A stretch of DNA of 64,000 nucleotides from Bathymodiolus brooksi (GCA_963680875.1 OY804579.1:50308536-50372535); one strand, 5' to 3'; counted from the first letter of the stretch, positions 43,476-54,845 are shown. Made by a program: numbers and translations. Notes: generated by a model not told the origin, from the sequence alone.

Positions 43476-45092
43476 GAAATTGTTTTAGTTTTTAACTTTG
43501 TAATATACTTGTTGTATGTTTTATTCTGAAATTAATAAATTGTATGAAAAGATCCTGCTCGAAAACCCTACTTCCACCCCCCCCCCCCCCCCCCCCCCCG
43601 TGATGAGTAGGGGGTAACAGATATACAGTTTATATCTGGCTAACGGAAGAGGTACTATTAACATACAATTGTGCGCAAACGTAATACTTTATTCACATAA
43701 GTAGTGTGCGCAATCGTAATACTAAATTGTGCGCAAACATGACTGTGCGCAAACGTAAATTTTGACAATGTGCGCAAACGTGTTTCCCCCGTTAAATTAT
43801 TTAATTTGATACTTGATACTGGAAACTATCCTTCTTCATGGAGAAAATCATTTATTATTCCCATCCATAAATCTGGAAATAAACATGATTTAAATAATTA
43901 TCGGGGTATCTCGTTACAAAATTGCATAGCTAAATTATTCAGTTCTGCTTTAAATAGTAGATTGGTATCCTTTTATGACAACCTGTTTGCAAAACATCAA
44001 TTTGGTTTTCGAACAAACCATAGAACTACGGACAGTCTTTTTTATTTTAAAAACACTCAATACCAAATATCTTTTTAAGAAAACAAATAAAATACATAAT
44101 GCATGTTTTGTAGATCTTCGTAAAGCCTTTGACACTGTTTGGCATAGTAGCTTTCAATATAAATCAATGAAAAATAATGTTGGAAGCAAGTTCTTTAACA
44201 TCATACAAGATATGTATGACATTTGTCAGTCTGCTGTAAAAATTAGCAACAGACATTCAGAATATTTCAATGTTGAAATTGTTTTAGTTTAGTTTTTAAC
44301 TTTGTAATATATTTGTTGTATGTTTTATTCTGAAATTAATAAATTGTATGAAAAGATCCTGCTCGAAAATCCTACTTCCACCACCCCCCCCCCCCCCCCC
44401 CCCCCCCTCCCACCCCCGTGATGAGTAGGGGGTAACAGATATACAGTTTATATCTGGCTAACGGAAGAGGTACTATTAACATACAATTGTGCGCAAACGT
44501 AATACTTTATTCACATAAGTAGTGTGCGCAATCGTAATACTAAATTGTGCGCAAACATGACTGTGCGCAAACGTAAATTTTGACAATGTGCGCAAACGTG
44601 TTTCCCCCGTTAAATTATTTAATTTGATACTTGATACTGGAAACTATCCTTCTTCATGGAGAAAATCATTTATCATTCCCATCCATAAATCTGGAAATAA
44701 ACATGATTTAAATAATTATCGGGGTATCTCGTTACAAAATTGCATAGCTAAATTATTCAGTTCTGCTTTAAATAGTAGATTGGTATCCTTTTATGACAAC
44801 CTGTTTGCAAAACATCAATTTGGTTTTCGAACAAACCATAGAACTACGGACAGTCTTTTTTATTTTAAAAACACTCATTACCAAATATCTTTTTAAGAAA
44901 ACAAATAAAATACATAATGCATGTTTTGTAGATCTTCGTAAAGCCTTTGACACTGTTTGGCATAGTGGCTTTCAATATAAATTAATGAAAAATAATGTTG
45001 GAAGCAAGTTCTTTAACATCATACAAGATATGTTTGACATTTGTCAGTCTGCTGTAAAAATTAGCAACAGACATTCAGAATATTTCAATGTT
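43476..45092 (+). repeat. ~800-bp tandem duplication over the MULE/LINE junction
   Basis: Copy 1 is 43476-44274 and copy 2 is 44275-45092. Each holds the MULE 3' end (with a poly-C run of different length, near 43577-43599 and 44383-44407), the five GTGCGCAA boxes and the same LINE RT segment. The break points share GAAAT: MULE TTTGAGAAAT at 43476 and LINE TGTTGAAAT at 45093. Few substitutions separate the copies, so the duplication came after the MULE insertion. Confidence 0.9.
43671..43780 (+). promoter_or_regulatory. Subterminal GTGCGCAAACG boxes of the MULE
   Basis: Five boxes GTGCGCAA(A/T)C start at 43671, 43705, 43729, 43745 and 43770. Two inverted boxes TTGCGCACA lie near the other end (39391 and 39422). 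Clustered subterminal motifs in opposite orientation at the two ends are typical transposase-binding sites; that role is inference. The whole cluster recurs 818 bp downstream in the tandem duplication. Confidence 0.65.
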
Positions 45093-46640
45093 GAAATGGG
45101 AGTAAAACAAGGGGATAGTTTGAGCCACTCTATTTAATTATTATATTAATGATATACATGACATTTTTGATGGATCATGTGACCACCTACAACTTGATAG
45201 TACTTATATATCTATTCTTAGTTTTGCTGATGATCTAATATTTTTTCAGACTCTCATACAGGGTTACAAAATTCTTTAAATAATTTGAAAAAATATTGTT
45301 ATGACTGGCAATTAACAGTTAACGTAAATAAAACTAAAATTCTCACTTTTCAAAAAGTTTTTACCCCTACCCCAACTGTTTTCTATGATAACAAACCTCT
45401 TAAGGAAGTAAAAGAATACAATTACTTGGGAAATACTATTGACTATAAAGGAAAATTTAAAAGATGTATACAGGAACTTGCCAAAAAGGGTCTAAAAGTT
45501 TTATTTTCTCTGAGAAAGTTATTTTCAAATTTTGAGCATCTACCTGTAAACCATTCGTGTAAACTATTTGACACTCTTATTAGACCAGTCTTACAATATA
45601 ACTGTGAAGTATAGTACATGGACGATTATCTGCCTCTATATAGAGCCATTCTTAGGGCTGAGAAAAATAATAAAACTTGTGACAAGTTATCTTTTGATTA
45701 CAAAACGTCATATGAAAAAAATCATACTAAATATTGTAAAATCATTTTGGGACTTAACAAAAACCGCAAGTAATATTGCCTCAAACGCAGAGCTATGTCG
45801 TTTCCCTTTATGTTCCTTTATTAAAACTCAAGTAATGGTGTATTTCTCCAGGTTAAATACGAATAATATTAATCCACTTGTTGCAGAGGCCTTAAAAGTA
45901 AATACAAATTTACATGAAGAAGATATTTACTCATGGTATATTTTTGCCAATAATATATTTAAAGAGTTTGATTTGAATATTGAAAACTACTCGAATATAG
46001 ATAAATCATTTGAAAAAGTAAAATATTCCATAAAAACACAGTTAAGAAAAGTCGTTACAGAAAAGTATAGAAATAAATTTAAAGAAAAACTTTCATTATA
46101 CTCTGACGAATCAAAATTATTTTTATATAGTAAACTAAAATCTAGTATCGATCTTGAAAAATATTGATCCGAATTAACAAGTTTTAAAAATAGACAAATT
46201 TTAACAAAATTTCGCACTAGTGATCATTGTTTTCAAATAGAAACTGGCCGTTATAAAAATATTCCCCGTCAACAAAGATTATGTAACATTTGTAAAGTTG
46301 TTGAAGATGAGTGTCACTTTCTCTTAAACTGTAAATTAAACGAACAAAAAAGAAAAGAATTATTAGAAACCATAAAGTTAGACTTCCCAGACATTATACC
46401 TCATTTCAGAAAGTTCATTTCCTCCTTAACCCGAACTCAACCCTTTTACCGGTAGTTTGTACCTTTTTAAAGCAATCTGTAGCATTGATATAGGGTCCAC
46501 GCCGGTCAGAGAGTCATCTTTTTATTTGTTGAAATAATTCAATATACATGTATGATGTTATATGTTTATAATGTATGTATGTTAAATTGTTCTTGTTTTT
46601 GCTTGACCCTGAAGGGTGTAATTTGCAATAAAGTATATTA
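43791..46640 (+). pseudogene. LINE ORF2, RT to C-terminus and 3' tail
   Basis: From the rejoined RT frame: VKLFNLILDTGNYPSSWR, IIPIHKSGNKHDLNNYRG, LVSFYDNLFAKHQFGFR, and after a frameshift VDLRKAFDTVWH. It is repeated by the tandem duplication (44609-45092). Then come GVKQGDSLS, a frameshift near 45125, SILSFADDLIFF (catalytic FADD near 45222-45240), WQLTVNVNKTKILTFQKV and EYNYLGNTID. The C-terminal part has premature stops at ~45612 and 46165-46167 and a zinc-knuckle-like CNICKVVEDECHFLLNC (near 46300). The 3' end GACCCTGAAGGGTG...TTGCAATAAAGTATATT lies at about 46600-46640. Dead copy. Confidence 0.88.
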
Positions 46641-47600
46641 ACAGATATAGATATACATCGGTGACCTATGATTCAATCTGATTGTACACAAGTTCATGAT
46701 AAAAATGAAAAACAAAAAATACCACACTGTCGGAACAGTTCTAACATCCAATAAAAATTCGTAGAATAAGGAAACAATGTAAAAATCGGCAACCCAACAT
46801 ACAAATATATAACCGTTCAGGCACTTCAGTAAAAAAAGTGGCATGGTTAAACTAGTTTTATGGGCCCATCTGTTGAATGAGAACATCAACCGATTTAATG
46901 TCATGTTCAAGTTTGATGCACATTTCCGACTTGAATCTTAAACGATGCACCGTTTTCACTTTTTTCCATTCATGCATAGTTCAACGAAAATAACATCGCG
47001 AGTTTTCTAGTTGCTATAAAATTATCCTCTGATTTTTTCCAAGGTTCAAATATCTACAAATGTTAATAAATAAACTCGATATTCTTTGTCTTTTCCGCTG
47101 CTCTTGCATGGAACTGAAACCATATTGCTCTCTGTAAGGTAACTCAATTGATTACTGAGCCCTCTATCGACAATCGTTCCACGAGTTTTAATGTAGTGAT
47201 CGTAGGAGTCGGAATATAAACAACTGGATTATTCGCGTTATCCGTAAGGGAAATAATCCTAAAAAAAAAACCAAAAACGTCAAAAAACGTATAATTTTAT
47301 AATCAAATCGGGAATGTGCAAATGGTCTATTATCACGTCTACATGTTATTGTAAATATACCTGTGATTGCTCGAAGCTATAGCAGATTATGGACACCGTG
47401 TAAACTTTAAAAACGTGTACAAATCTAATGCATATTATTCCGTAGAACCGCTAATAATTGTCTCGTACTTTTTAATTATTAAAGTAATGTCTTTATACAT
47501 TTTAGCAACGTAGAGTTACAACATACAAATGTATTTCTAATCAGAGTCATATTTCAGGATATTACTACTTGTAGATACTCAATCGTATTCAAAAAGAAGA
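46641..47600. other. Sequence without recognised features
   Basis: Short open frames only. No repeat identified between the LINE tail and the next SINE-like element. Confidence 0.35.
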
Positions 47601-47604
47601 ACCA

Positions 47605-47950
47605 TTTATGATAAAGTTTGTCAGTGACTTGCGACAGGTCAGTGGTTTTATCCGTGCACACCGGTTTCCTCCACACAAAAAAAATTCATGATATAACTGA
47701 AATATTGTTGAAAGTGGCGTTAAACGCCATAACCACAACCCTAACCCTATATTTAAGAGTGATAATTAGAGTTGTGATTTTATACCTAAATGAAAGGAAC
47801 GGTTTCCCCGATGCTGGGTACAATGTCGCCGAAAGCGGTGTCGTCAACTAGATGTACGAGGCGGATCAAATACAAAACGCGTTCTAATGACGGGACGAGA
47901 AAGAGTGGCTCGTGTATGAAGCAGACCACACTCCTTGCACATACAAGTCA
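47605..47950 (-). mobile_element. SINE-like element (GTTTAACGCCAC family)
   Basis: Plus-strand order ATGATAAAGTTTGTCAGTGA, CTTGCGACAGGTCAGTGG, GGTTTCCTCCACAC, AACTGAAATATTGTTGAAAG and TGGCGTTAAACGCC. The TATTGGTGG block is deleted. The flank at 47845-47940 has GGCGGATCAAATACAAAACG and GAGTGGCTCGTGTA, also seen near the ends of other copies, so it may be part of the element. Confidence 0.65.
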
Positions 47951-48154
47951 ATCCAGCAGCTTCTGATTAGCAATAGGTCGTTAGAAGACGTCGTACGCGA
48001 TCCGTTACAGGAGCAAATATTTCTGACCTATTCCACTATATTTCCATTTTTCCTACAGCAATCTAAATCTTCACCCATACACACATCCTTGTGCTACCAG
48101 TACACCTTCAAAATTTATTTTTTTGTAAATCTATTCTATACCCTTGACATACAA

Positions 48155-48400
48155 GGTGTTTAACGCCACTTTCAACAATATATCAGTAAGATAGTGGCGG
48201 TCAGTTTTATTGGTGGGGCAAACAGGAGTACCCGGAAAAAATCACCGACCTGTCGCAAATCACATAATGTTGTATCGAGTACACTTCGCCTGAGTTGGAT
48301 TCGAACTCACAACGTTAGTGGTGATATGCACTGATTACATAGGTAGTTATAAATCCAACTATGATACGATCACGGTCACGACGGCCCCTCCTTGGACGTA
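48155..48400 (+). mobile_element. SINE-like element, nearly complete copy
   Basis: GGTGTTTAACGCCACTTTCA, AGTGGCGGTCAGTTTTATTG, GTGGGGCAAACAGGAGTACC, ACATAATGTTGTATCGAGTA, CACTTCGCCTGAGTTGGATT, CGAACTCACAACGTTAGTGG, TGATTACATAGGTAGTTATA and CGATCACGGTCACGACGGCC. This is the best reference copy for the family in the window. Read in reverse, TTGTGAGTTCGAATCCAAC is a good B box. Confidence 0.85.
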
Positions 48401-48852
48401 CAAACAACAAACCATCACGAAAAATTGAATCCAATATAAAACAAATAAAGCCACTTTAGTTTATAAAAATAAGTTTAGTAAAGATATCGTAGTCTTGCAG
48501 GTTTCCAGTATAGTGTAAAGAATAAAAACTCCACGATATAGCTGAAGCAATGGTAAAGTTGGAGTTAAACAACAATCAATCGATTGTAAAGAATAAAAGA
48601 AGAAGAAAACAAACAGTCGTATGGATGTATATTGGAGTTTCGTTATATAAATGTACCCCATAATACCCAACGAGAATCACACAGTGAAAATAACAGCCAA
48701 ATATAGATGTAATGAACATATTTACGAGGTCAGCGACGTTCTACTCAATACATATTCAGTTTCAGAAATTATTTTCATTCTGACAGCCGGTGTAGAGGCA
48801 CACATATATTTGAACTAGTGAAAGAACGGTACCTACAAAACATGTTAAGCAT
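48401..48852. other. Sequence with a second SINE tail
   Basis: CTCCACGATATAGCTGAAGC and AGTTGGAGTTAAACAACAAT, then CAATCGAT, at 48530-48585 form a distinct SINE-tail type (TTAAACAACxATC). A similar piece lies at 52690-52745. Confidence 0.5.
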
Positions 48853-48859
48853 GGTAGAG

Positions 48860-49238
48860 CACAGGCGCTTGTGTAGAGTCAAAAATATACTTCTCAGGTA
48901 TGTTTCGTAAGGCAATGATAAAACCCGAGAACGACCGAAAGGCGGAAATATGTCGCACGTGAGCTACTTTCGCTTTGCTGCCACTTAGGTGTCCATTGTC
49001 AACAAAATCTGAGGATTATCTGTCAGTATGGGGGTGTATATGGTAGGAAGATATAAAAAACGGGTTTTCCTTGAAGAAAAATCATTTCACTACGCAAATT
49101 AGTAAGCGATTTGCGTCCTATCGACATTTTGACAAGGGAAATATCGATTGAAGTGACAGGGGTAGTAGGAGTGAGTCCGGCCTTGTGGTATTTTAGGTAC
49201 ATAGCGAGCATATTTTTGACTCTACACAAGCGCCTGTG
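48860..49238. mobile_element. 379-bp TIR element with 7-bp target duplication
   Basis: Perfect 29-bp inverted ends (48860-48888 and 49210-49238) beginning CACAGGCGCTTGTGTAGAGT, flanked by GGTAGAG on both sides (48853-48859 and 49239-49245). The interior has no transposase. A 7- or 8-bp duplication suggests a hAT- or P-related non-autonomous element; the superfamily is not settled. Confidence 0.8.
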
Positions 49239-49245
49239 GGTAGAG

Positions 49246-50196
49246 TATGACGATACTGCATCTCACCTGCTGTATTTAGACGGATTTATTATGTTATAGT
49301 CACGTGACATCTTGAGTATTATTATTATATTTATGTTCTTATGAGAAAAAAAAGAAATTTTTTGTATTGAAATATCTATATTATTTGATTATATAAATTA
49401 AAAATGCTTCTAATTTGCATATTCAAGAACATTTACATCTATTAAAATAATTGACCATGAAACATTGCATTTTTATATGATCGTGGGTTAATTAAATGAG
49501 TCCATGAACTAGGATGCATACAAGCACAAGGCGTTATGTTAATTCGTTAAGTTGGTCAGGTTAATAAGAAGAACAATGTGTTATTATTACGAAAAGAGAA
49601 GGTTTCAAGAGCAATTGTGATATTTTTGGACGCATTACTACCTTGCACTTTCCCAGCCCCATGATTTATTGGATACATTCGATACAAGCCATTGGAAAGG
49701 GTAATGAGGACAAAGTGCATTTTATTTTCATAATTTTTAAAATGTAACCTTTGTAAAGAGAGATGTTTACAAAGTTTGCAAGCGTTAAATTTCTAAAATC
49801 ATGGTCGAATATCTGTACAATGGCAAATTTTATTGATCCATGCACTTGGTAAGAAAAATTGGAGTACATTTAAGAAACTAGCAACCACAATATTTACTTC
49901 AATTTCAGGAGACATGGGTGGAAAAAAGCTCTAGACGAAATTTTGTCGAGTATTGAGAATTACTGTCCACAAAGACTGTGTACCACAATATACAGACACT
50001 AGACTGTTTATCAATATTACTGCTAACTTTCGAGAATGTTGATTGATTTCTTAAAAAAAGGGAGAGGAGTTTAAATTATTGTGGATATTTGATCAAAAAC
50101 ATTTTAGGGTTACGAATGATCCCTTTATTGTTTTAACGAGGCTTTCAAAGGCCCCCTTCCTGCTTTATGCCCATCGATATTCTTCCTGGTAAAACA
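49246..50196. other. AT-rich sequence, nothing recognised
   Basis: No gene or repeat recognised. Confidence 0.35.
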
Positions 50197-50382
50197 ACTC
50201 TGTAATGTTTCGTCACATGATACTCTGTAATATTTCATCCCATGATACTCTGTCATGTTTCGTCACTTGATACTCTGTAATGTTTCGTCACATGATACTA
50301 TGTAATGTTTCGTCACATGATACTCTGTAATATTTCATCACATGATACTCTGTAATGTTTCGCCACATGATACTCTGTAGCA
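50197..50382 (+). repeat. 25-bp minisatellite, about 7.4 units
   Basis: Units of 25 bp starting at 50197, 50222 and so on: ACTCTGTAATGTTTCGTCAC, ATGAT. Variants include ATATTTCAT, GTCATG and CGCCAC. The run ends with a partial ACTCTGTAG. Confidence 0.9.
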
Positions 50383-51579
50383 TTAAATGTGTTGTAGCAA
50401 AATACATTTAAATTGCAGGTTTTAATATTCATGTAATATTTCTAAATTAATAGTGTGCGCATCGATCGAACTCATTAGAATACTTCGCTTGACAAAAAAG
50501 ATATACACATAAATATTACATTAAACGTTAATCAGAGGCTCCGAGTAAACGAAACAAAATATAAAAGAGTACAAAGAAAGATATGATGAGGATGTTTTTT
50601 TCATTAGATATATCAATATATTGTATATAATATACTACGTTTATATCGACGTCGGAGGGACTTACTCTGTTAGTTCGAATCAGTGTCCCATTCCTCAGTG
50701 TTATTTTTATTGATTGGAAGTTGACAAAGTTTGTTAACCCCATATAACAATTTTTGTTTATATGAACAATTTTGAAATATGACAATATTTTAATTTTATA
50801 GTGATAGCTGTATTCATATACTATTTAAAAAAAAACCTCCGCCATGGCGGATTTCCATATATGGTCACGTTTGATTTTGCTACTACGTGTATTACGTACT
50901 TCCGACGAAATGTAATTCTTTCTTTGAAAGTGGCGTTATACACCATCAAACAAACAACATCTATTCTTTTTCGTAGCTTATGAATTACCAACAACTTACG
51001 AATCACCAACAACTTACGTACAAATGAATATATCCTTCAAACCTGGGATAGGTACAATTAGCATTTGGCACGAGTGGATTAAATTTAATCATTTCTTCCG
51101 CGGGTATTTAGCGATACCAAGGACACGCGTATGCTCGGAAACAATCGAGTACACAGGAAATTATATTGAACCCATTCGGGATCGACAATGACTTGTGTTA
51201 TATCTATTTGTCTATTATGAAAAGAAAGTTTAAATATTGATGGTCACAATAAATGTATTTTTGCATTGAAAGTAGTTCGGGTATATATTAAGAATATGTT
51301 TGTTTTATATTAACTCTTAATTAGTTAAGCACATTGAAATCTACTCTTAACGAATGTGGTTTGGACCCGGTGTGGTTTTTGTTGTTGTTGTTTATTTTAG
51401 TTTTTTTTTATTGTTCCGTGGTCTGTAGGTTCACCGCATACCAGAGTCGAACCTATAATTCTAGGTTATGATGTAGGCCTGATTCTAGATATACACAATA
51501 CTACTGTGCAATCAACACCATGTAGACCCCATAATATAATGTAATGATATAAGTAGCACATTATAAAAGGGTAAGTAAC
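50383..51579. other. AT-rich sequence with a SINE-tail relic
   Basis: GAAAGTGGCGTTATACACCA at 50927-50946 is a short relic of the GTTTAACGCCAC family. Otherwise nothing is recognised. Confidence 0.4.
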
Positions 51580-51800
51580 CGCATCGGTTGTGTAATAGTT
51601 AGCGTGCTCTCCTCGAGTGTGGTAGATCGTGGGTTCGAGCACTGGTCGGGTCAAACCAAAGACTATACAATTGGTATTTGTTGCCTCTTCGCTAAGCACT
51701 TAGCATTTCTTAAGGTGTAAGAGCAAAGACTGGTTGGCTTGGAATCAGAATAATGTGTCAGAGTCGAGCGACATGTTGTTTCAGTGAACTACCACTATAA
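51580..51800 (+). mobile_element. tRNA-derived SINE, copy 2
   Basis: The head GCATCGGTTGTGTAATAGTT carries the A box, and GTGGTAGATCGTGGGTTCGA, with GAGCACTGG following, carries a well-kept B box. The body is TCGGGTCAAACCAAAGACTA, ATTGGTATTTGTTGCCTCTT and ...GTCAGAGTCGAGCGACATGT. This is the best-preserved copy of the family. Confidence 0.85.
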
Positions 51801-54151
51801 AAAACCAACTAGTATCGTCACGGTATGTGTTTTCGTATGTCATATGCTTTCGTATCATCCATTTTATTTTGATTTCCACAGTGCACGCGTAATTTTTGAC
51901 GTGTCTTCCGGTTTCTATTTCTGGAACGTAAACAGGACTCCAACGTGACATCTGTCAAAAATGTTCAAGGTTGCTTTCAAAGATGTAAGTACCAAAAATA
52001 GTGAACCTACCTACTGAACCATACTTTTTGTAATGCTAAAAATTTACTTCATTTATAAAGTAGCTGGAAAAAAATCCAGAAGGGCTATATAAAATTGAAA
52101 TATGTCGTCTGCCTCTCAGACACCGGCTCTTCCTGTCATGTGACTGTCATGGGGTCACTGATCGTCCTTGTAAACAAAAGAGCTGACTGAAACGTGCCTG
52201 TTTCTTATATAAAATACATGTCACCTTGCAGTGCATGTGGTTTCAGCACTAAAAAAAACATCAAAAGTAAACACAATTTTGAAAGTGGTCATTTTCAAAC
52301 ATTCTGTTATTTTATTTAGATGTAGTATGATTAGTAGATGGCCAGAACCATGAAATTCTAAAACCATCCATTTCCGGATTTTATATTCGTTTCCATCCCG
52401 TATATCGGCCCTGTTTTTACTTTATACGAAAACATATGACGCCATTTTAATGACAGCAAAAGTTGCCAGATAATCCAGAGTATATTAAAATACAAGAATG
52501 GCTTTTAAAACAATCTTATGTACAAAGAAATATTTAACTAGCCATTCTTTGAAAATTCCAATCGTCATATGAATGAAGGGTTTAAACACTGTTAATCGCT
52601 ATATCGGAAAATCGATAATAGTACGAAAACCCATCACACGATGCTACAAAGCAGACCTCATCATCATATCATTGAAAATTAACTTGTTCTCGCTATGATA
52701 TAGCTGAAAAATTGCTGAGTTGGCGTTAAACAACGATCACTCACTCACTAAAAGGAATGTAATAACGGGAAATAACTACAAATATAAAAGTAAACGACTA
52801 CTTATGGCAGTCAAGAGGGTTCTAATAATGTAACGGCATTTTTAATAATGAGTACAGTCGGAAAGCAAACCCATGATTTGACCGTTATAGCTAGTGATTC
52901 TAAAACCACGCAGTCAGGGGGCGATAACCGCAAAAAATTCCCGCTAGGTGCCGCTTTACAAGTCCCGCAAAATTTTTCATTCGCGCCGTTGTAGGATAAA
53001 CGTGAAATAAAGTATTAAATAGACAAAATTGTGATAGAAACGTGATTTCTATCAAATATATATATATATTTTGCAATGACTAGCTATATCAGACAAGCGA
53101 CCGAGGTTTATATTAGTCAAAAACATGTTTCGAATCGTGCATTCTAAAATGTGTAAAAACACGAGGTTCGGTTTGTTTACATTTTTCGGCCAATGAAAAA
53201 GCTGACACAATTCTATATTAGGACATGAAATTGATGATACAGGAGTGATATAGCATCATCAACCAATAGTAAATGCTCCCTCAACTGGAAATTCCGTCAC
53301 CCTGAATGGAAATCATTCCTGAAAGAAAATTCGACGAGGCATGTTTTTTTTATTTTTCGCCTCGTTTTAGTGTAAAATTTGCCCATTTTGGTGAACATTT
53401 CTCCCCGAAAACACCCATGTAGTGTGTATATGTCTGCCTTTTATTATATTTATTAATATCTTTATATTGTAACCGAAAGTTTACAAGAAGACTGCATTGT
53501 TTACATCAGATTACGCCCCCCCCCCCCCCATTTCCCCCCGTCTCGTCAATGCACTTTGTTTAGACTCCTTTCCCGTTTGCTGTCAGTTAATCTTGTACAT
53601 ATCTAATGTGGCGATTATTTCAAAGGCAATTAGTTTATCAAATATATTTAGGAATGCTGACTTTTAAGTTTTACCTGATTTTCTTCTGCAAATGAATTAT
53701 GAATTTATGTGTAACAGGTATACAATGATTGAATGAATGTGACTCTGAAAACAAAAACCAGCCAGTGTGTGTGTCATAAATAGAAAGTAGGCTAAATTTG
53801 TTATCTGTATGTAACTGCATATATGATATTTAATTGATTAAACAACTGTATTTGCAAGACTGATTTTACCATAGTTGACTAGTAGTAGTAATGCCCCAAA
53901 AAAACTTAACTGTTCTGAAGCCCACAGTGGCAGGGACCCTGGGCCCTGTGTTCATTGTCTGCAGGCAAAGCCATTTTATGCCTTACATGTTGTAAAAATT
54001 TTAACAAATTTGTGAGGTCTGATGATTTTCTAAATGAACTTTCAAAAACTGATGACTACCAGTTAACTAAATGTTTTCACAGTTTGATCAGGTGGAATAT
54101 TGCAATGTAGACTCTGACAATCTTGACCGTTACTGTTTTATCCTGTTTTAG
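51801..54151. other. Non-coding region with a possible short first exon
   Basis: At 51961-51984 ATGTTCAAGGTTGCTTTCAA plus AGAT is followed by GTAAGT, a consensus splice donor, so an 8-codon first exon is possible. Its phase does not fit the open frame at 54154. A SINE tail relic lies at 52690-52745 and a C-run at 53516-53529. CAGTCGGAAAGCAAAC near 52855 recurs inverted near 56140. Confidence 0.35.
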
Positions 54152-54153
54152 AA

Positions 54154-54738
54154 TTTGTAGTCAGTGACTTTTTATCCAACAAAGCTTTATTGTTGCCAGA
54201 TTTGTACAAAAAAATTGAAGATTTAGTTGACAAAACAGCTTTAATTAAATCACTGAAAGAACCAGAAGACAAAATTGGTGAACCCTCTCCCAATAGAGGC
54301 AATACATTCTCCCATTTAAGTTTGGAAGATTTCAAGGAAACGGGTGATGAAACCTTTGCATGGGAAAGTTTCGAGAAGAAATTGTCAGCTTACAGTTTTC
54401 TGAAATATTTGGTACAGGAAAATGATATACATGTAGATCTCCCAGGTCATAAGAATTTTCTTTCATTTTCTGAAACTCACACTGAAAAATCCGAGTTTTG
54501 TTCAATTGAAGTTTTAGATGAGACAGCAGATTCAAAAGCCACAGTTTTGAAAACTTTGAATATTCTTCACAAAAAGTTTCAGATTGGGATAAAGCTTCAG
54601 TATCAAGTTGTTGTTAGAGACAGGAAATCTTATGACCATTTAATAAAATTAAAATCAGAATATGGAGGTTCATTAAACTGGGTTTTGCCATATCCTGGAG
54701 ACTGGCACATACTTGTTTTTATTCTCATTTTCTATTAA
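54154..54738 (+). CDS. Exon-like ORF of a multicopy GDWH-motif family
   Basis: An open frame of 194 codons without a clear initiating ATG. A splice-acceptor-like TTTTAG lies at 54146-54151, so this may be an internal exon; the frame begins EFVVSDFLSNKALLLPDLYK. The end carries VVVRDRKSYDHLIKLKSEYG and NWVLPYPGDWHIL, which I recognise from a multicopy, probably transposon-derived protein family of marine invertebrates. There, G.xxTYxHLxxLKxxYG and PGDxHxL are conserved and are followed by KNYQ. Here the frame leaves that pattern right after GDWHIL and stops eight codons later, either at an unseen splice donor or because it is truncated. Function unknown. Confidence 0.55.
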   Translation, partial: FVVSDFLSNKALLLPDLYKKIEDLVDKTALIKSLKEPEDKIGEPSPNRGNTFSHLSLEDFKETGDETFAWESFEKKLSAYSFLKYLVQENDIHVDLPGHKNFLSFSETHTEKSEFCSIEVLDETADSKATVLKTLNILHKKFQIGIKLQYQVVVRDRKSYDHLIKLKSEYGGSLNWVLPYPGDWHILVFILIFY

Positions 54739-54845
54739 ATTAATAATTCATTGTACTTAGGATTTGTTCAACTTTCATAAAAATTTATGGACTTTTTACT
54801 GTTAATAGTTAATGGAAAAGTAATACACTTGAAAACTAATATGTA

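Larger units (their letters stand above)
39378..43790 (+). mobile_element. MULE DNA transposon inserted in the LINE
   Basis: The 4413-bp insertion is flanked by an 8-bp direct repeat GTTAAATT (39370-39377 and 43791-43798), and the LINE reading frame rejoins exactly across it. The ends start GGTGACATT...TTGCGCACA (left) and, read inward, GGGGGAAACACG...TTGCGCACA (right). They share little beyond the GCGCAC motif, which is repeated near each end. The interior encodes a FLYWCH/MULE transposase on the plus strand, itself split by a second element at 40397-43225. Without that guest the element was about 1.6 kb. Confidence 0.85.

Noticed and set aside
51961..54738. Two-exon gene joining ATGTTCAAGG... 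(51961) to the frame at 54154
   Set aside because: The donor after GAT leaves phase 0, but the acceptor at 54151 needs two bases to complete a codon; phase 0 reads into TAG at once.
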